Position numbers and translations under genes: made by a program. From the NCBI RefSeq assembly GCF_006716695.1, contig NZ_VFPN01000001.1:496001-560000 (forward strand): 64,000 nucleotides of DNA, read 5' to 3'. The first letter of the stretch is position 1, and the number at the start of each line of letters is the position of its first letter. Positions 39,757 through 48,453 of the stretch are shown one piece after another. The notes beneath the pieces are model-generated. The model searched no databases and was not told the origin of the DNA. It worked only from the letters and a program-made list of their open reading frames with translations. The stretch is from Klugiella xanthotipulae (lineage in GTDB: Bacteria; Actinomycetota; Actinomycetes; Actinomycetales; Microbacteriaceae).

Positions 39757-41367
39757 ATGACACCACCACTCACGGGGATAACCCCCACCACCCGCCCCAC
39801 CCGCAACGTGATGAACTGCGGTGCAATCGGCGACGGCATCGCAGATGACACCGCCGCCATCCAGAAAGCCCTCACCGTTACCACCGGCTTTGTGAGCGTG
39901 TACTTTCCCCGCGGAACGTACAAGATCACCTCCCAGATCACCTGGGACCCCTACCGCGTGGAGCTGCGCGGCGACACCGCTACCATCCACTGCGAGATGA
40001 AGACCCCCGCCACCTATGCAATTCGGGTCGCCAGTAGCGCAACGGCGGCCCCCGACCTCCCGCGCACCACCCCCGTATCGCCACACCCCACCTGGGCAAA
40101 AAACCGTGGGATTCACTTCCGCAGCAGCAATAACAGCAACGGCCTCACCTGTGGCGGCAGTCCGGGAACGGCCAACGGCACGAAAACGTCCTGGGACATC
40201 CGCCCCACACTCACCGCACAGGTGGTGCTGAACGCCATGGTTTTCCAGGGTTTCGCCGTGGCCTGCCGGGTCACAACGGGGGCAACCGCTCTGCGCTTCC
40301 GCGACTGCCTCTTTACCGAGAACAGCACCGCGGTGCTGGTGGATGCCGCAGACACTGCCCTCGCCCGAACCTCGGTGCACGGCGCCCACGTCTCCTTTAA
40401 CGGCTGTGATTTCACAAAAAACGCGGCATCCTCCTGGATGGTGGAGGCGCGCGGCGGCCAGAGCGTTCTGCTGAACAACTGCTCACTCACCGCCTCGGCA
40501 CAGCTGCTCTACGCGGGCGATACGAGCGTCGTCTCGCTCGTCGGATGCATCGTTACAAACGCGGGCACCGTCTACCCGGCGGGGACGTCAACCGCCACAA
40601 TACAGGTGGATCAGTCAGCCTCGCTGCACCTGAGGCACAGCACGCTAAAACTCAATACGGCCGGAACCGGCACCCTCACACACGCGATTCAGGTCGCCTC
40701 GGGGGCCGCGGCCTCGCTTGACCTGTGCACGGTGCACACCGAGAAGATCACGGCACTCGCCGCGGGTGGCGGACGGGTGCGGGTCACGCGCACCCATCCG
40801 CTCGCACTCGGCGGCTCCGGCACGACAGGTTCTGACGCGCTCAGTACCCTCCTGGCCCTGAACGACCAGCACAACCGGCTGAGCGGCGGGGTGAAAAATC
40901 CCACGGCCTGGACACGCACCACGGGAGTCCTCACCGCCCCACCGACGGTGGCCCCCACCACCGGAATCATGGCGAACCGGAACGTGCTGAAGGTCGCCTA
41001 CACCGGGACGGCGGAGAGTGAGCTGAGTGTGACGGTTCCGCTCGCCGACGGCACCCGGCAGTTGGGGTATCGGTTCGATCTGATCAGAGAGGGGGCACCC
41101 TCCACGCTCACGGTGAAACAGGTTACCGTGCGTTTCTTCGCCGGGGTGGATGCCCCCACCGGGCCGGTACTCCGTAAAATCGTGGAGAAACCCGGCACGG
41201 CGCTCTCCAGCAACGCCTGGAGTACGATCACGGCGGGGTGGAATCTTGACACTCTCGCCCAGAACTCGGACCTCTACCGCTGGGCCACCATCACCCTGAC
41301 GGTCACGGGCACCACCGCTGGCAGCGTCCTCGCCGTGAGTGAGGCGTATGTGAACGCGTTCGGCTAA
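39757..41367 (+). CDS. Beta-helix protein B' (pectate-lyase superfamily), short form
   Basis: A 536-residue paralog of protein B: CGAIGDGIADDTAAIQKAL, ITWDPYRVELRGDTATI, AKNRGIHF, then the C-terminal beta domain (LNDQHNRLSGGV; SVTVPLADGTRQLGYRFDL) ending VLAVSEAYVNAFG. AGGAC lies about 7 nt before the ATG, 44 nt after the A' stop. Last gene of the array, followed by a strong hairpin. Confidence 0.82.
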   Translation: MTPPLTGITPTTRPTRNVMNCGAIGDGIADDTAAIQKALTVTTGFVSVYFPRGTYKITSQITWDPYRVELRGDTATIHCEMKTPATYAIRVASSATAAPDLPRTTPVSPHPTWAKNRGIHFRSSNNSNGLTCGGSPGTANGTKTSWDIRPTLTAQVVLNAMVFQGFAVACRVTTGATALRFRDCLFTENSTAVLVDAADTALARTSVHGAHVSFNGCDFTKNAASSWMVEARGGQSVLLNNCSLTASAQLLYAGDTSVVSLVGCIVTNAGTVYPAGTSTATIQVDQSASLHLRHSTLKLNTAGTGTLTHAIQVASGAAASLDLCTVHTEKITALAAGGGRVRVTRTHPLALGGSGTTGSDALSTLLALNDQHNRLSGGVKNPTAWTRTTGVLTAPPTVAPTTGIMANRNVLKVAYTGTAESELSVTVPLADGTRQLGYRFDLIREGAPSTLTVKQVTVRFFAGVDAPTGPVLRKIVEKPGTALSSNAWSTITAGWNLDTLAQNSDLYRWATITLTVTGTTAGSVLAVSEAYVNAFG

Positions 41368-41383
41368 CCACCCCGGGCACAAC

Positions 41384-41417
41384 TGTGGGCCGCAGCGATC
41401 ACTCGCCGCGGCCCACA
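41384..41417. terminator. Hairpin between the beta-helix array and folD
   Basis: TGTGGGCCGC (41384-41393) pairs with GCGGCCCACA (41408-41417), with an outer AAC/GTT extension across a bulge. It lies between convergent genes and can end transcription from both; no long T-run. Confidence 0.7.
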
Positions 41418-41452
41418 CCGTTGTGTCTGCGGGCACCACGCCCGCCCGGATA

Positions 41453-42334
41453 TTACCCCAGCGCCCGCTCCGCGCTATCCACCACGTTCTTCAACAGCAG
41501 CGCCCGCGTCATCGGGCCCACCCCACCGGGGTTGGGTGATACCCACGCGGCGGCCTCCGCAACCTCGGGGGCCACGTCACCGGCAATCCGACTCGTCCCC
41601 GTGGCCGCGTCCACGATGCGACTCACCCCAACATCGAGCACAATCGCGCCGGGCTGCACGGCATCCGCCGCGATGATCCCGGGCACGCCCGCGGCCGCAA
41701 CGATCACGTCGGCGCGCAGCAGGTGCTCCCTGAGGTTCACCGTTCCGGTGTGCGTGAGGGTCACGGTGGCGTTGTACTCGCGGCGGGTGAGTAGCGGGCC
41801 AATCGCCCGGCCCACCGTAATACCGCGGCCCACCACCACCACGTTTTTGCCCTGCCAGCTGATGCCGTGCCGCTCCACCAGCTCAATCACGCCGCGCGGG
41901 GTGCACGGCAGCGAGGAGGCGATGGGGTCGTTCACATTGAGCAGGAGCCGCCCCAGGTTGGTGGGGTGGAGTCCGTCGGCATCCTTCGCCGGGTCGATCA
42001 GTTCCAGCACGCGGTCGGTATCCAGATGCTTCGGTAGCGGCAGCTGCACGATATAGCCGGTGCAGGCCGGGTCGCCGTTGAGCTCCGCAATCACCGCATC
42101 CAGCTGGGCCTGCGTCGCGTCGGCAGGCAGGTCGCGGCGGATAGAGGCGATGCCCACCTCGGCACAGTCGCGATGCTTACCCGCCACGTACCACTGCGAC
42201 CCGGGGTCATCGCCCACGAGCACCGTGCCGAGGCCGGGGGTGACCCCACGGGCAGCCAGCGCGGTGACCCGTTCGCGCAGCTCCTCCTTGATGGCGGCGG
42301 CCGTAGCCGTGCCATCAAGAACCCGGGCTACCAC
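41453..42334 (-). CDS. folD: Bifunctional methylene-THF dehydrogenase / methenyl-THF cyclohydrolase
   Basis: A 293-residue FolD. The tetrahydrofolate site shows YVAGKHRDC (YxxxK-type Lys) and [10 protein letters not shown], the NADP site shows [17 protein letters not shown], and the C-terminus has the conserved NPGGVGPMT. Interconverts 5,10-methylene- and 10-formyl-THF. Starts with GTG overlapping the glyA stop, so glyA and folD form an operon below the ZTP riboswitch. Confidence 0.97.
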   Translation of the reverse strand: MVARVLDGTATAAAIKEELRERVTALAARGVTPGLGTVLVGDDPGSQWYVAGKHRDCAEVGIASIRRDLPADATQAQLDAVIAELNGDPACTGYIVQLPLPKHLDTDRVLELIDPAKDADGLHPTNLGRLLLNVNDPIASSLPCTPRGVIELVERHGISWQGKNVVVVGRGITVGRAIGPLLTRREYNATVTLTHTGTVNLREHLLRADVIVAAAGVPGIIAADAVQPGAIVLDVGVSRIVDAATGTSRIAGDVAPEVAEAAAWVSPNPGGVGPMTRALLLKNVVDSAERALG

Positions 42335-43611
42335 TCTTCCTGGCCCGGATAGAGGGGGAAGTCACCCGCCAGCGCGGCGGTGCGGGCGCGCAGCGCGTCA
42401 ATGTCGGCACCGGGCGTGAGCACGGCGGCGATGATCTCGGCGACCTCGGCAAACTCTGCGTCGCCGAAGCCACGGGTGGCGAGGGCTGCCGTGCCGATGC
42501 GCAGACCCGAGGTGACCATCGGCGGCCGAGGGTCGAAGGGAATCGAGTTGCGGTTCACGGTGATTCCCACCTCATGCAGCAGATCTTCGGACTGTTTGCC
42601 GTCAATCGCCGCGTTACGCAGGTCTACCAGAACGAGGTGCACATCGGTTCCACCGGTCAGCACCGAGATGCCGTTGTCGGCGGTATCCTTCGCCATCAAA
42701 CGCTCGGCGATGATCTGGGCGCCGCTGATGGTGCGCTGCTGACGGTCGCGGAACTCGTCGGTGCCCGCGAGCATAAACGCCGTAGCCTTCGCTGCGATGA
42801 CGTGCATCAGCGGCCCGCCCTGCTGGCCGGGGAACACGGCCGAGTCAATCTTCTTCTGGTACTCCGCCGTGCTCAACACCACGCCGGAGCGGGGGCCCGC
42901 GAGGGTCTTGTGCACCGTGGAGGTGACCACATCGGCGTAGGGAACGGGCGAGGGATGCAGACCCGCGGCCACGAGACCGGCGAAGTGCGCCATATCAACC
43001 CAGAGCTTTGCACCCACCTCATCCGCGATGGAGCGGAAAGCCGCAAAATCGAGCTGGCGCGGGTAGGCCGACCACCCGGCAATGAGGACCGTAGGCCGGT
43101 GCTCCAGTGCCTTCTCGCGCACAATATCCATGTCCACACGGTAGGTCTCGGGATCAACACCGTAGGAGACGGCGTTGTAGTTGCGCCCCGAAAAGTTGAG
43201 CTTCATGCCGTGCGTGAGGTGACCGCCGTGCGACAGCTCCTGACCAAGGATGGTGTCCCCCACCGCGGCGAGCGCGTAGAGCGCCGCAGCGTTGGCCTGG
43301 GCTCCCGCGTGGGGCTGCACATTCGCGTGCTCAGCCCCAAACAGATCCTTAGCGCGCTGGATGGCGAGCGACTCGGCAATGTCAACATACTCACAACCGC
43401 CGTAGTACCGGCGACCCGGGTAGCCCTCCGCGTATTTGTTGGTGAGCACGGAGCCCTGGGCCTCCAGCACGGCGCGGGGCACAAAATTCTCGCTCGCGAT
43501 CATCTCCAGGTAGTCGCGCTGGCGACCCAGCTCACGCCGGAGAACATCGGCGATCTCTGGATCAACCTCAGAGAGCGGCTGGGTGAAGGTGGAGGGCAAC
43601 TTTTCTGACAT
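42328..43611 (-). CDS. glyA: Serine hydroxymethyltransferase
   Basis: A 427-residue PLP enzyme: [33 protein letters not shown], and the Schiff-base region [15 protein letters not shown] (Lys). It transfers the serine hydroxymethyl group to THF, giving glycine and 5,10-methylene-THF used by FolD. Start ATG 43611 has AGGAG about 6 nt upstream; the frame is open to 43836 but that region is the riboswitch. Confidence 0.97.
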   Translation of the reverse strand: MSEKLPSTFTQPLSEVDPEIADVLRRELGRQRDYLEMIASENFVPRAVLEAQGSVLTNKYAEGYPGRRYYGGCEYVDIAESLAIQRAKDLFGAEHANVQPHAGAQANAAALYALAAVGDTILGQELSHGGHLTHGMKLNFSGRNYNAVSYGVDPETYRVDMDIVREKALEHRPTVLIAGWSAYPRQLDFAAFRSIADEVGAKLWVDMAHFAGLVAAGLHPSPVPYADVVTSTVHKTLAGPRSGVVLSTAEYQKKIDSAVFPGQQGGPLMHVIAAKATAFMLAGTDEFRDRQQRTISGAQIIAERLMAKDTADNGISVLTGGTDVHLVLVDLRNAAIDGKQSEDLLHEVGITVNRNSIPFDPRPPMVTSGLRIGTAALATRGFGDAEFAEVAEIIAAVLTPGADIDALRARTAALAGDFPLYPGQEEW

Positions 43612-43683
43612 ACGGGCTCCTGACAGGTATGCGAGGGCACGCGACTCTCGCAGCTCAAATAAACCGGGCAATGTACACAGATT

Positions 43684-43765
43684 TACACGGCCCAGGCGAG
43701 CGGCCGATCTGCATTGCGTCGCTTCCCGATGGTGACCATCTGTACGCCAGTTACGACAGCAGTCA
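43684..43765 (-). ncRNA. ZTP (pfl) riboswitch upstream of glyA-folD
   Basis: On the minus strand, about 75 nt before the glyA start, the conserved pfl parts appear in order: GTCGTAACTGGCG, then GGTCACCATCGGGAAGCGAC, and at the 3' end CGCCTGGGC flanked by pairing bases. These match the known ZTP aptamer (ACUGGCG / GGGAAGCGAC / CCUGGGC elements). ZTP riboswitches sense ZMP/ZTP, which rise when 10-formyl-THF is low, and turn on one-carbon genes such as glyA and folD. The expression platform is not obvious; the boundaries are approximate. Confidence 0.88.
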
Positions 43766-43781
43766 GCATACCAGGCAGTCC

Positions 43782-43798
43782 GGCTCCTGCGCAGGCCC
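43782..43798. repeat. 17-bp direct repeat, left copy
   Basis: GGCTCCTGCGCAGGCCC occurs here and again at 45146-45162 in the same orientation. The pair brackets the IS remnants and the DUF1345 gene. The core CCTGCGCAGG is a palindrome, so a regulatory or hairpin origin is also possible. Confidence 0.5.
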
Positions 43799-43832
43799 CC
43801 GGATTTTAGTTTGGAGTGCAACACTCCATGAA

Positions 43833-43925
43833 TCACGTCGAACGTAGCTCATGAAATACTCCTGCCAGAGTCGCCCAACCCAGCACTTTTCTCGGACGAT
43901 TGTTGACAAATTTGGCCTGGGTTTT
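43833..43925 (-). pseudogene. IS30-family transposase remnant (C-terminal end)
   Basis: The minus-strand frame reads FVNNRPRKVLGWATLAGVF before its stop, which matches the C-terminal (R)PRK-LGW-TPAE-F block of IS30 transposases. Only about 30 residues remain; no terminal repeats or catalytic DDE core are visible. Confidence 0.65.
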
Positions 43926-43956
43926 GTTCCGACCGGTTTGTCCGTTTTGCGATGTC

Positions 43957-44300
43957 TCAGGACATCGGTGACAGTCCTGGGCGCGTGTTCTCGGGCAGGA
44001 ACACACCTGTTGCCGCGGCCGGCGCATCTGACGGGGTCTCGAGAACACCTGGCCCGGGCGCTTCGGCGGTGGGCGTAGCGTCCCCAGCCTGTTGTGGAGT
44101 GATATGCCCAGGAAGACCGTGATGCGGGCGTTCGGTGTTGTAAATGAGTCGAACTCATCGACCTGTGCTTGAAGCTTGCCGAGGGTATCAGCGAGGGGTT
44201 GCTTGTCAAGATACCGAAACGAAGTCTGGTGGAAGCGTTCGTTCTTGCCCTGCGTGATCGGCGGCATCTGATGTCTCGCCTGAGGCCACGTGAGTCGAGT
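43957..44300 (-). pseudogene. IS481-family transposase remnant, frameshifted
   Basis: One frame carries TQGKNERFHQTSFRYLDKQ and LQAQVDEFDSF, and the frame one base away continues with YNTERPHHGLPGHITPQQA and a C-terminal tail to a stop at 43957. This is the end of an IS481-like DDE transposase (final Glu in GKNERFH) broken by a 1-nt frameshift near 44147. The N-terminal two thirds are missing. Confidence 0.8.
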
Positions 44301-44382
44301 TGCCAGCAGGCATGTGGGGCAGATATACAAACGGACCCACCGGCACCACCTCAACGATTTCGTGAACGATGCACCCGGACCA

Positions 44383-44395
44383 TTGCCAATGGCAA
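44383..44395. promoter_or_regulatory. 13-bp palindrome upstream of the DUF1345 gene
   Basis: TTGCCAATGGCAA is a perfect inverted repeat around a central A, 25 nt before the GTG start at 44421. Position and symmetry suggest an operator; no regulator is identified. Confidence 0.35.
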
Positions 44396-44420
44396 ATCAC
44401 TCCTCCTGTAGCATGTCCAT

Positions 44421-45134
44421 GTGATCACACAGCGCTATGTGCGGGATTTTGTCCGGGTAAATTGGAGCGCAGGGGCGGCTCTCGTGATCGCAATTGTGGC
44501 TTCGTTGCCGAGCACCATTGCTTTGGCAAACGGCGGGCTCACCCGAGATGAGATTACCCAGGCCTCAATACTCATCTACCTGCTCGGTTGGCCATTATTC
44601 CTGGCGATCTACCTGGTGTGGACCCACATCATTTTTACGCGACCTATCCCACAGGGAGGCCTCCACGCACAACAACACAGACCGCAGCGTTGGTGGTTAC
44701 GTATCTTCGACTATGGTGATGCCACGATTTGGACACTGTCTACGACAGCTGTTGCCGTCGTGTTGACTATCACGATCTCGCAGAACGCGACCTATCGCGG
44801 CGACTGGCTCTATACGACGTTGGTGATGCTCAGCGTTGCCAGTTCATGGGCATCAATGTTGTACGCCTTCGCTCTCCAGTACTTTCGATTGGGTTCGAGC
44901 GCGCCAGTACATGGAACCACGCACTTTACGTTCGGGTTAAACGGGAAGGCTCGCTTTGGCGATTACCTCACCCTGGCGATCTTGCTCTCCACCATGGCGG
45001 CGATGGTGTCTGCGAAAGTGCATTCACGGCGGGCGTGGCAGCTTGTACGTGCAAATGTTCTTTTCGCCTTTACCTTCAACACGGTCATCGTCGCCATGAT
45101 GGTCTCGCTGCTCTTTGGCGGCTTCTCGGGCTAA
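44421..45134 (+). CDS. DUF1345 domain membrane protein
   Basis: A 237-residue protein with about five hydrophobic segments (roughly 15-36, 47-68, 100-120, 128-152, 210-234). The pattern TTLVMLSVASSWASMLYAF with FALQY and a later FGDYLTLAI fits the DUF1345 family of bacterial membrane proteins of unknown function. Start GTG 44421 without clear ribosome binding site. It lies between IS remnants and the ECF-like gene and is bracketed by 17-bp direct repeats. Confidence 0.8.
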   Translation: MITQRYVRDFVRVNWSAGAALVIAIVASLPSTIALANGGLTRDEITQASILIYLLGWPLFLAIYLVWTHIIFTRPIPQGGLHAQQHRPQRWWLRIFDYGDATIWTLSTTAVAVVLTITISQNATYRGDWLYTTLVMLSVASSWASMLYAFALQYFRLGSSAPVHGTTHFTFGLNGKARFGDYLTLAILLSTMAAMVSAKVHSRRAWQLVRANVLFAFTFNTVIVAMMVSLLFGGFSG

Positions 45135-45145
45135 CTATTCTCTCT

Positions 45146-45178
45146 GGCTCCTGCGCAGGCCCACCGCTGCGGGTGGGC
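45146..45178 (+). repeat. 17-bp direct repeat, right copy, and adjoining hairpin
   Basis: GGCTCCTGCGCAGGCCC at 45146-45162 repeats 43782-43798. Overlapping it, GCCCACC (45159-45165) pairs with GGTGGGC (45172-45178), which may end the DUF1345 transcript. Confidence 0.5.
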
Positions 45179-45372
45179 ACCCGGGCAGATACCAAGCGGA
45201 TTCTCAGACCGTAGGGATGCCGGGTATGGTTTGATGGGGTGTAAGGGGAAAGCTGACAGTTAGGGCTGCCAGTGTGTAACTCATTCGTTTCTGCGTCATA
45301 GAACGCGCCCGTCTGAGTCTCAAGTGTGTGAAGGGGGTACGTTCTGCCCGAGGGTGCAGAGCGATAATTATT

Positions 45373-47382
45373 ATGACTATTGACAGCCTGATCAGCGATG
45401 CCGCACTCATCGAGCAGGCGCGCGGTGGGGACCGCTCATCGTATGCCGAGCTCTGGCGGCGTCACTCACAGGCGGGCATCTACGCCGCCCGCTCGTTCTC
45501 CAAAGACTTTGACCCCGAAGACCTCGTTGCCGAAGCCTTCGCCAAGATTTTTGCCGCACTTCAGCGGGGCGGCGGGCCCACCGCATCCTTCCGTTCCTAC
45601 CTGTTAACCACCATCCGCAACACGGCGATGGTGTGGGCACGCAAACTCGCCGAAGACTCCTCGGACACCCTCGACAGCCTCGCCGATATCGCGGCCCACG
45701 AGGATGAGACCGTGGCGGCGCTCAACCGTACCATCACGGTCAGTGCATTCCGCAGCCTGCCCTCACGGTGGCAGGAAGTGCTCTGGTACATCGAGGTGGA
45801 GGGGCTGAAACCGCACGAGTGCGCCCCCCTACTCGGGATGTCCGCCAACAGTGCCGCAGCCCTGGCCTACCGGGCCCGCGAAGGTCTGCGTCAAGCCTGG
45901 ATTCGGGCGCACCTGAACGACCGCAACTCGCCGCCCGAGTGCCGCTGGACAATCGAGCGGATGGGGGCCTACACCCGCGAGAAATCTCCGGCACGCGACC
46001 GCGCAAAGATCGAGGCACATCTGGAGAACTGCGCGCGCTGCACGATTGTGCTGTCGGAAGCCGACCAGGTGGAGTCGCGCCTGCATGTGACCCTCATCCC
46101 GCTCGCCCTCGGAGCGACCGGTTCGCTGGGCTACCTCGCCTGGCTTCAGAGCTCGGCGGGCTCCGCTGTCGGTGCCGCGAGCGAGATCCCGGCCTCCGCC
46201 ATGCTGTCCGACCCCGGCACGCCCGCCGCGCCCGGCACGCCCGCCGCGCCCGGCCCGGGATCCGTGGCCTCAATTGCCGGGTCCAAGGCGGGCCTCACGG
46301 TGGGGGGAATCCTGGCGGCCGTGGCTGTCACCGCCGGTGCCATCCTGCTACCACCGCTGCTGGGCGGTGGAGAATCCGTCACCGAGGCCCCGAACGGCGG
46401 TGCGAGCAGCTCCGCCGAAGCCGAGGCGAACTCCACGGATACCGACGCCGACGGCACCGTCAGCAACGCGACCGGGACCACACCGGCATCCGTCGTGTCG
46501 CCTCCCTCCGTCTCCGTCACGCAACTGCTGGGTGCCTCCATCACGGCACCCGCCAGCGCCCTCACCATACCCATCTTCAACTTCGAACCGGCCACCACAT
46601 TTGGGGCCGCGCAGCCGCTCATCACCGGCCAGGCAGCACCCGGATCAACGGTGACCCTCCTGGTCTCCGGCGCAGGCTCAGCCCCCGGCACGTTTACCAC
46701 CACGACGGGCGCGAGCGGCGGCTGGGAGATACAGCTCACGGACCTTCCCAACGGCCTCTACACGGCCCGCGTCTACCAGACCGACAGCGACAATGTGCGC
46801 TCCGAGGTGAACAGCACCACCTTCTCCGTTGACAGCTTGGTCACCCTTGCGGCACCGGCCATCAGCGCTGTTGACAGCGGCGGCGGGCTCTACTCACCCC
46901 TGATCTCCGGTACCGGCGCACCCGGCTCGGCCATCATCGCGAGCATCAACGGAATCCCCAACGCGGCAACCGTGGCCGCCGACGGCACCTGGATCATTGA
47001 GAGCAGTCTCGGCTCACTCCCCGGCAACAATACGGTGACGGCCACCCAGGTCAGCCACCTCACCCACACCCGGTCAGCCGCAAGCCCCGCAACCAGCTAC
47101 CAGCTGATGACCCCCACCATCGCGGTGAGCACCGTCACCGCCACGAACATCGTGCTCACCGTCACCGCCGAACCCGGCACCCGGGTCACGCTGGAAGAGG
47201 TCGGCGGGGGCTACACACACAACATCCCCCGCACCGTGGACACCGACACCGTACGCATCACGGGAACCAGGGCGGCCAGGGGCGCAACCCACGGTTTCAC
47301 CGTAGCAGCGCGCTACGTGAGCGACGACGGCAGCCGAGTCGGAGTGGCGACCACCACCGTGTACACGCCCACGGGCGGCTAG
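45373..47382 (+). CDS. ECF-type sigma factor fused to zinc finger, membrane segment(s) and Ig-like repeats
   Basis: A 669-residue protein. Residues 12-90 resemble sigma region 2 (FDPEDLVAEAFAKIF) and 120-175 region 4 (LPSRWQEVLWYIEVEGL followed by a helix-turn-helix). Next comes an anti-sigma-type zinc finger (HLENCARC, His216, Cys220, Cys223). Hydrophobic segments lie at about 239-258 and 307-331, separated by a PGTPAAPG repeat. After a Ser/Thr/Asp-rich linker there are at least three Ig-like modules (PLITGQAAPGSTVTLLVSG; PLISGTGAPGSAIIASING) to the C-terminus. With one spanning helix the Ig part lies outside the cell; with two it would return inside. The ATG at 45373 has no strong ribosome binding site. 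Confidence 0.85.
   Translation: MTIDSLISDAALIEQARGGDRSSYAELWRRHSQAGIYAARSFSKDFDPEDLVAEAFAKIFAALQRGGGPTASFRSYLLTTIRNTAMVWARKLAEDSSDTLDSLADIAAHEDETVAALNRTITVSAFRSLPSRWQEVLWYIEVEGLKPHECAPLLGMSANSAAALAYRAREGLRQAWIRAHLNDRNSPPECRWTIERMGAYTREKSPARDRAKIEAHLENCARCTIVLSEADQVESRLHVTLIPLALGATGSLGYLAWLQSSAGSAVGAASEIPASAMLSDPGTPAAPGTPAAPGPGSVASIAGSKAGLTVGGILAAVAVTAGAILLPPLLGGGESVTEAPNGGASSSAEAEANSTDTDADGTVSNATGTTPASVVSPPSVSVTQLLGASITAPASALTIPIFNFEPATTFGAAQPLITGQAAPGSTVTLLVSGAGSAPGTFTTTTGASGGWEIQLTDLPNGLYTARVYQTDSDNVRSEVNSTTFSVDSLVTLAAPAISAVDSGGGLYSPLISGTGAPGSAIIASINGIPNAATVAADGTWIIESSLGSLPGNNTVTATQVSHLTHTRSAASPATSYQLMTPTIAVSTVTATNIVLTVTAEPGTRVTLEEVGGGYTHNIPRTVDTDTVRITGTRAARGATHGFTVAARYVSDDGSRVGVATTTVYTPTGG
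46213..46248 (+). repeat. Two 18-bp tandem repeats encoding PGTPAA
   Basis: CCCGGCACGCCCGCCGCG occurs twice in tandem, coding for PGTPAAPGTPAA in the linker between the two hydrophobic segments of the sigma-factor fusion. Confidence 0.8.
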
Positions 47383-48161
47383 CTCACCATCCCGCCGGGA
47401 AAGTAGGTATCGAGGAGGCCTCGGTTGGCGGCCACCACGACGGCCAGTGCGGCCGCGAGAAGCAACAGTGCCAAGATGCTCCCCAGCCAGCGCCGCACCC
47501 ACGGTGATAACCACTCGGGCCGGGGGACACTATCGCCCGTGTAGCCGCGCGCCCGGACGATGCCCTGCACGACAACGAGCACCAGGGCCGCACCGAGCCC
47601 CATGAGGCAGGCCCAGGACAGACTGTGCAGGATGGCCGCCCCCACCGTGACCGCCGCGTAGCTTGCATCATCGGAGCTCATGGCGTCCCGCGTCCGCATC
47701 AGGGGTGACCACACGATCACGGTCCCGAGGGCCCACACCCCGGCAACGAGCATCATCGACACGATGGTCGCCGCCCAGGCGCTCACAAAGCCGACCACCT
47801 GGGAGCCAAACGGCGACAACCCCCGGAACCGGGGCAGGGTGAGCACGAAGCTCATCACCTGATAGTGCACCAGGGCGAGGGCGACCCCGCTGACCACAAA
47901 GGCCACACCCCACCAGGGAAGGGCCTGCCAAATATCCTCGGTTACGCCCGTACCGAGCGGGGACAGCGCCGGACTCAGCGGGGTGAACGACAGACGGATG
48001 GCCCGGATTGTCGGGGACACAAACGCCGCGGCAACCCAGACCGCACCCAGCAGCCCGGCGGAGAGCAACCGGGCGGCAAACCAGCGCTCCGCCCGGGGCT
48101 CGCGACGGTCGGCGGGCGGAAAGGGGAACGGGGGCAGCTCGAACGTCGGGGGAACGGTCAT
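47379..48161 (-). CDS. Polytopic membrane protein, hypothetical
   Basis: A 260-residue protein with a Pro-rich N-terminus (about 1-18) and five hydrophobic segments (about 31-50, 84-107, 122-147, 169-199, 228-247). I do not recognise a family. Its 3' end overlaps the sigma-factor fusion gene by 4 nt on the opposite strand. Confidence 0.7.
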   Translation of the reverse strand: MTVPPTFELPPFPFPPADRREPRAERWFAARLLSAGLLGAVWVAAAFVSPTIRAIRLSFTPLSPALSPLGTGVTEDIWQALPWWGVAFVVSGVALALVHYQVMSFVLTLPRFRGLSPFGSQVVGFVSAWAATIVSMMLVAGVWALGTVIVWSPLMRTRDAMSSDDASYAAVTVGAAILHSLSWACLMGLGAALVLVVVQGIVRARGYTGDSVPRPEWLSPWVRRWLGSILALLLLAAALAVVVAANRGLLDTYFPGGMVS

Positions 48162-48194
48162 CGCGCCAGCATAGCAAGGCCGTGGTTTTGGGCG

Positions 48195-48434
48195 CTAACG
48201 TGGGGCAAGAATCCACGGGGTCAGGCCCACCTCAGCATCCGCAACAATGTCGAGGAGCACCGAGATCACCGCCTGTCCGGGCTCCAGGACCACCGCGCAC
48301 GCCACCGCAGCGCACAGGCCAACCGCCCAGGGTGACAACCGCCCACGGCCCGGCCCGACGGCACCCCGCGGTTTCTCGGGAGTGCGCCCCGGCTTCGGAG
48401 GTTCAGGGGGCCGCAACCCGGGTGGTGAGGTCAT
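48195..48434 (-). CDS. Small membrane protein, hypothetical, 79 aa
   Basis: A Pro/Gly/Arg-rich cytoplasmic N-terminus (about 1-34) is followed by a hydrophobic region (WAVGLCAAVACAVVL ... VISVLLDIVA). It starts 20 nt after the MFS stop on the same strand and ends 34 nt before the next gene start, which fits an operon member. No family recognised. Confidence 0.5.
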   Translation of the reverse strand: MTSPPGLRPPEPPKPGRTPEKPRGAVGPGRGRLSPWAVGLCAAVACAVVLEPGQAVISVLLDIVADAEVGLTPWILAPR

Positions 48435-48453
48435 GGTGTGAGCCTAGCGAGGG

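Noticed and set aside
33069-41367. Prophage
   Set aside because: Only tail-spike-like proteins are present; no integrase, terminase, capsid, portal, holin or lysin genes lie nearby.
43837-44354. Intact 173-aa protein on the minus strand
   Set aside because: The frame is a chance fusion of IS481 and IS30 transposase fragments with a frameshifted middle.
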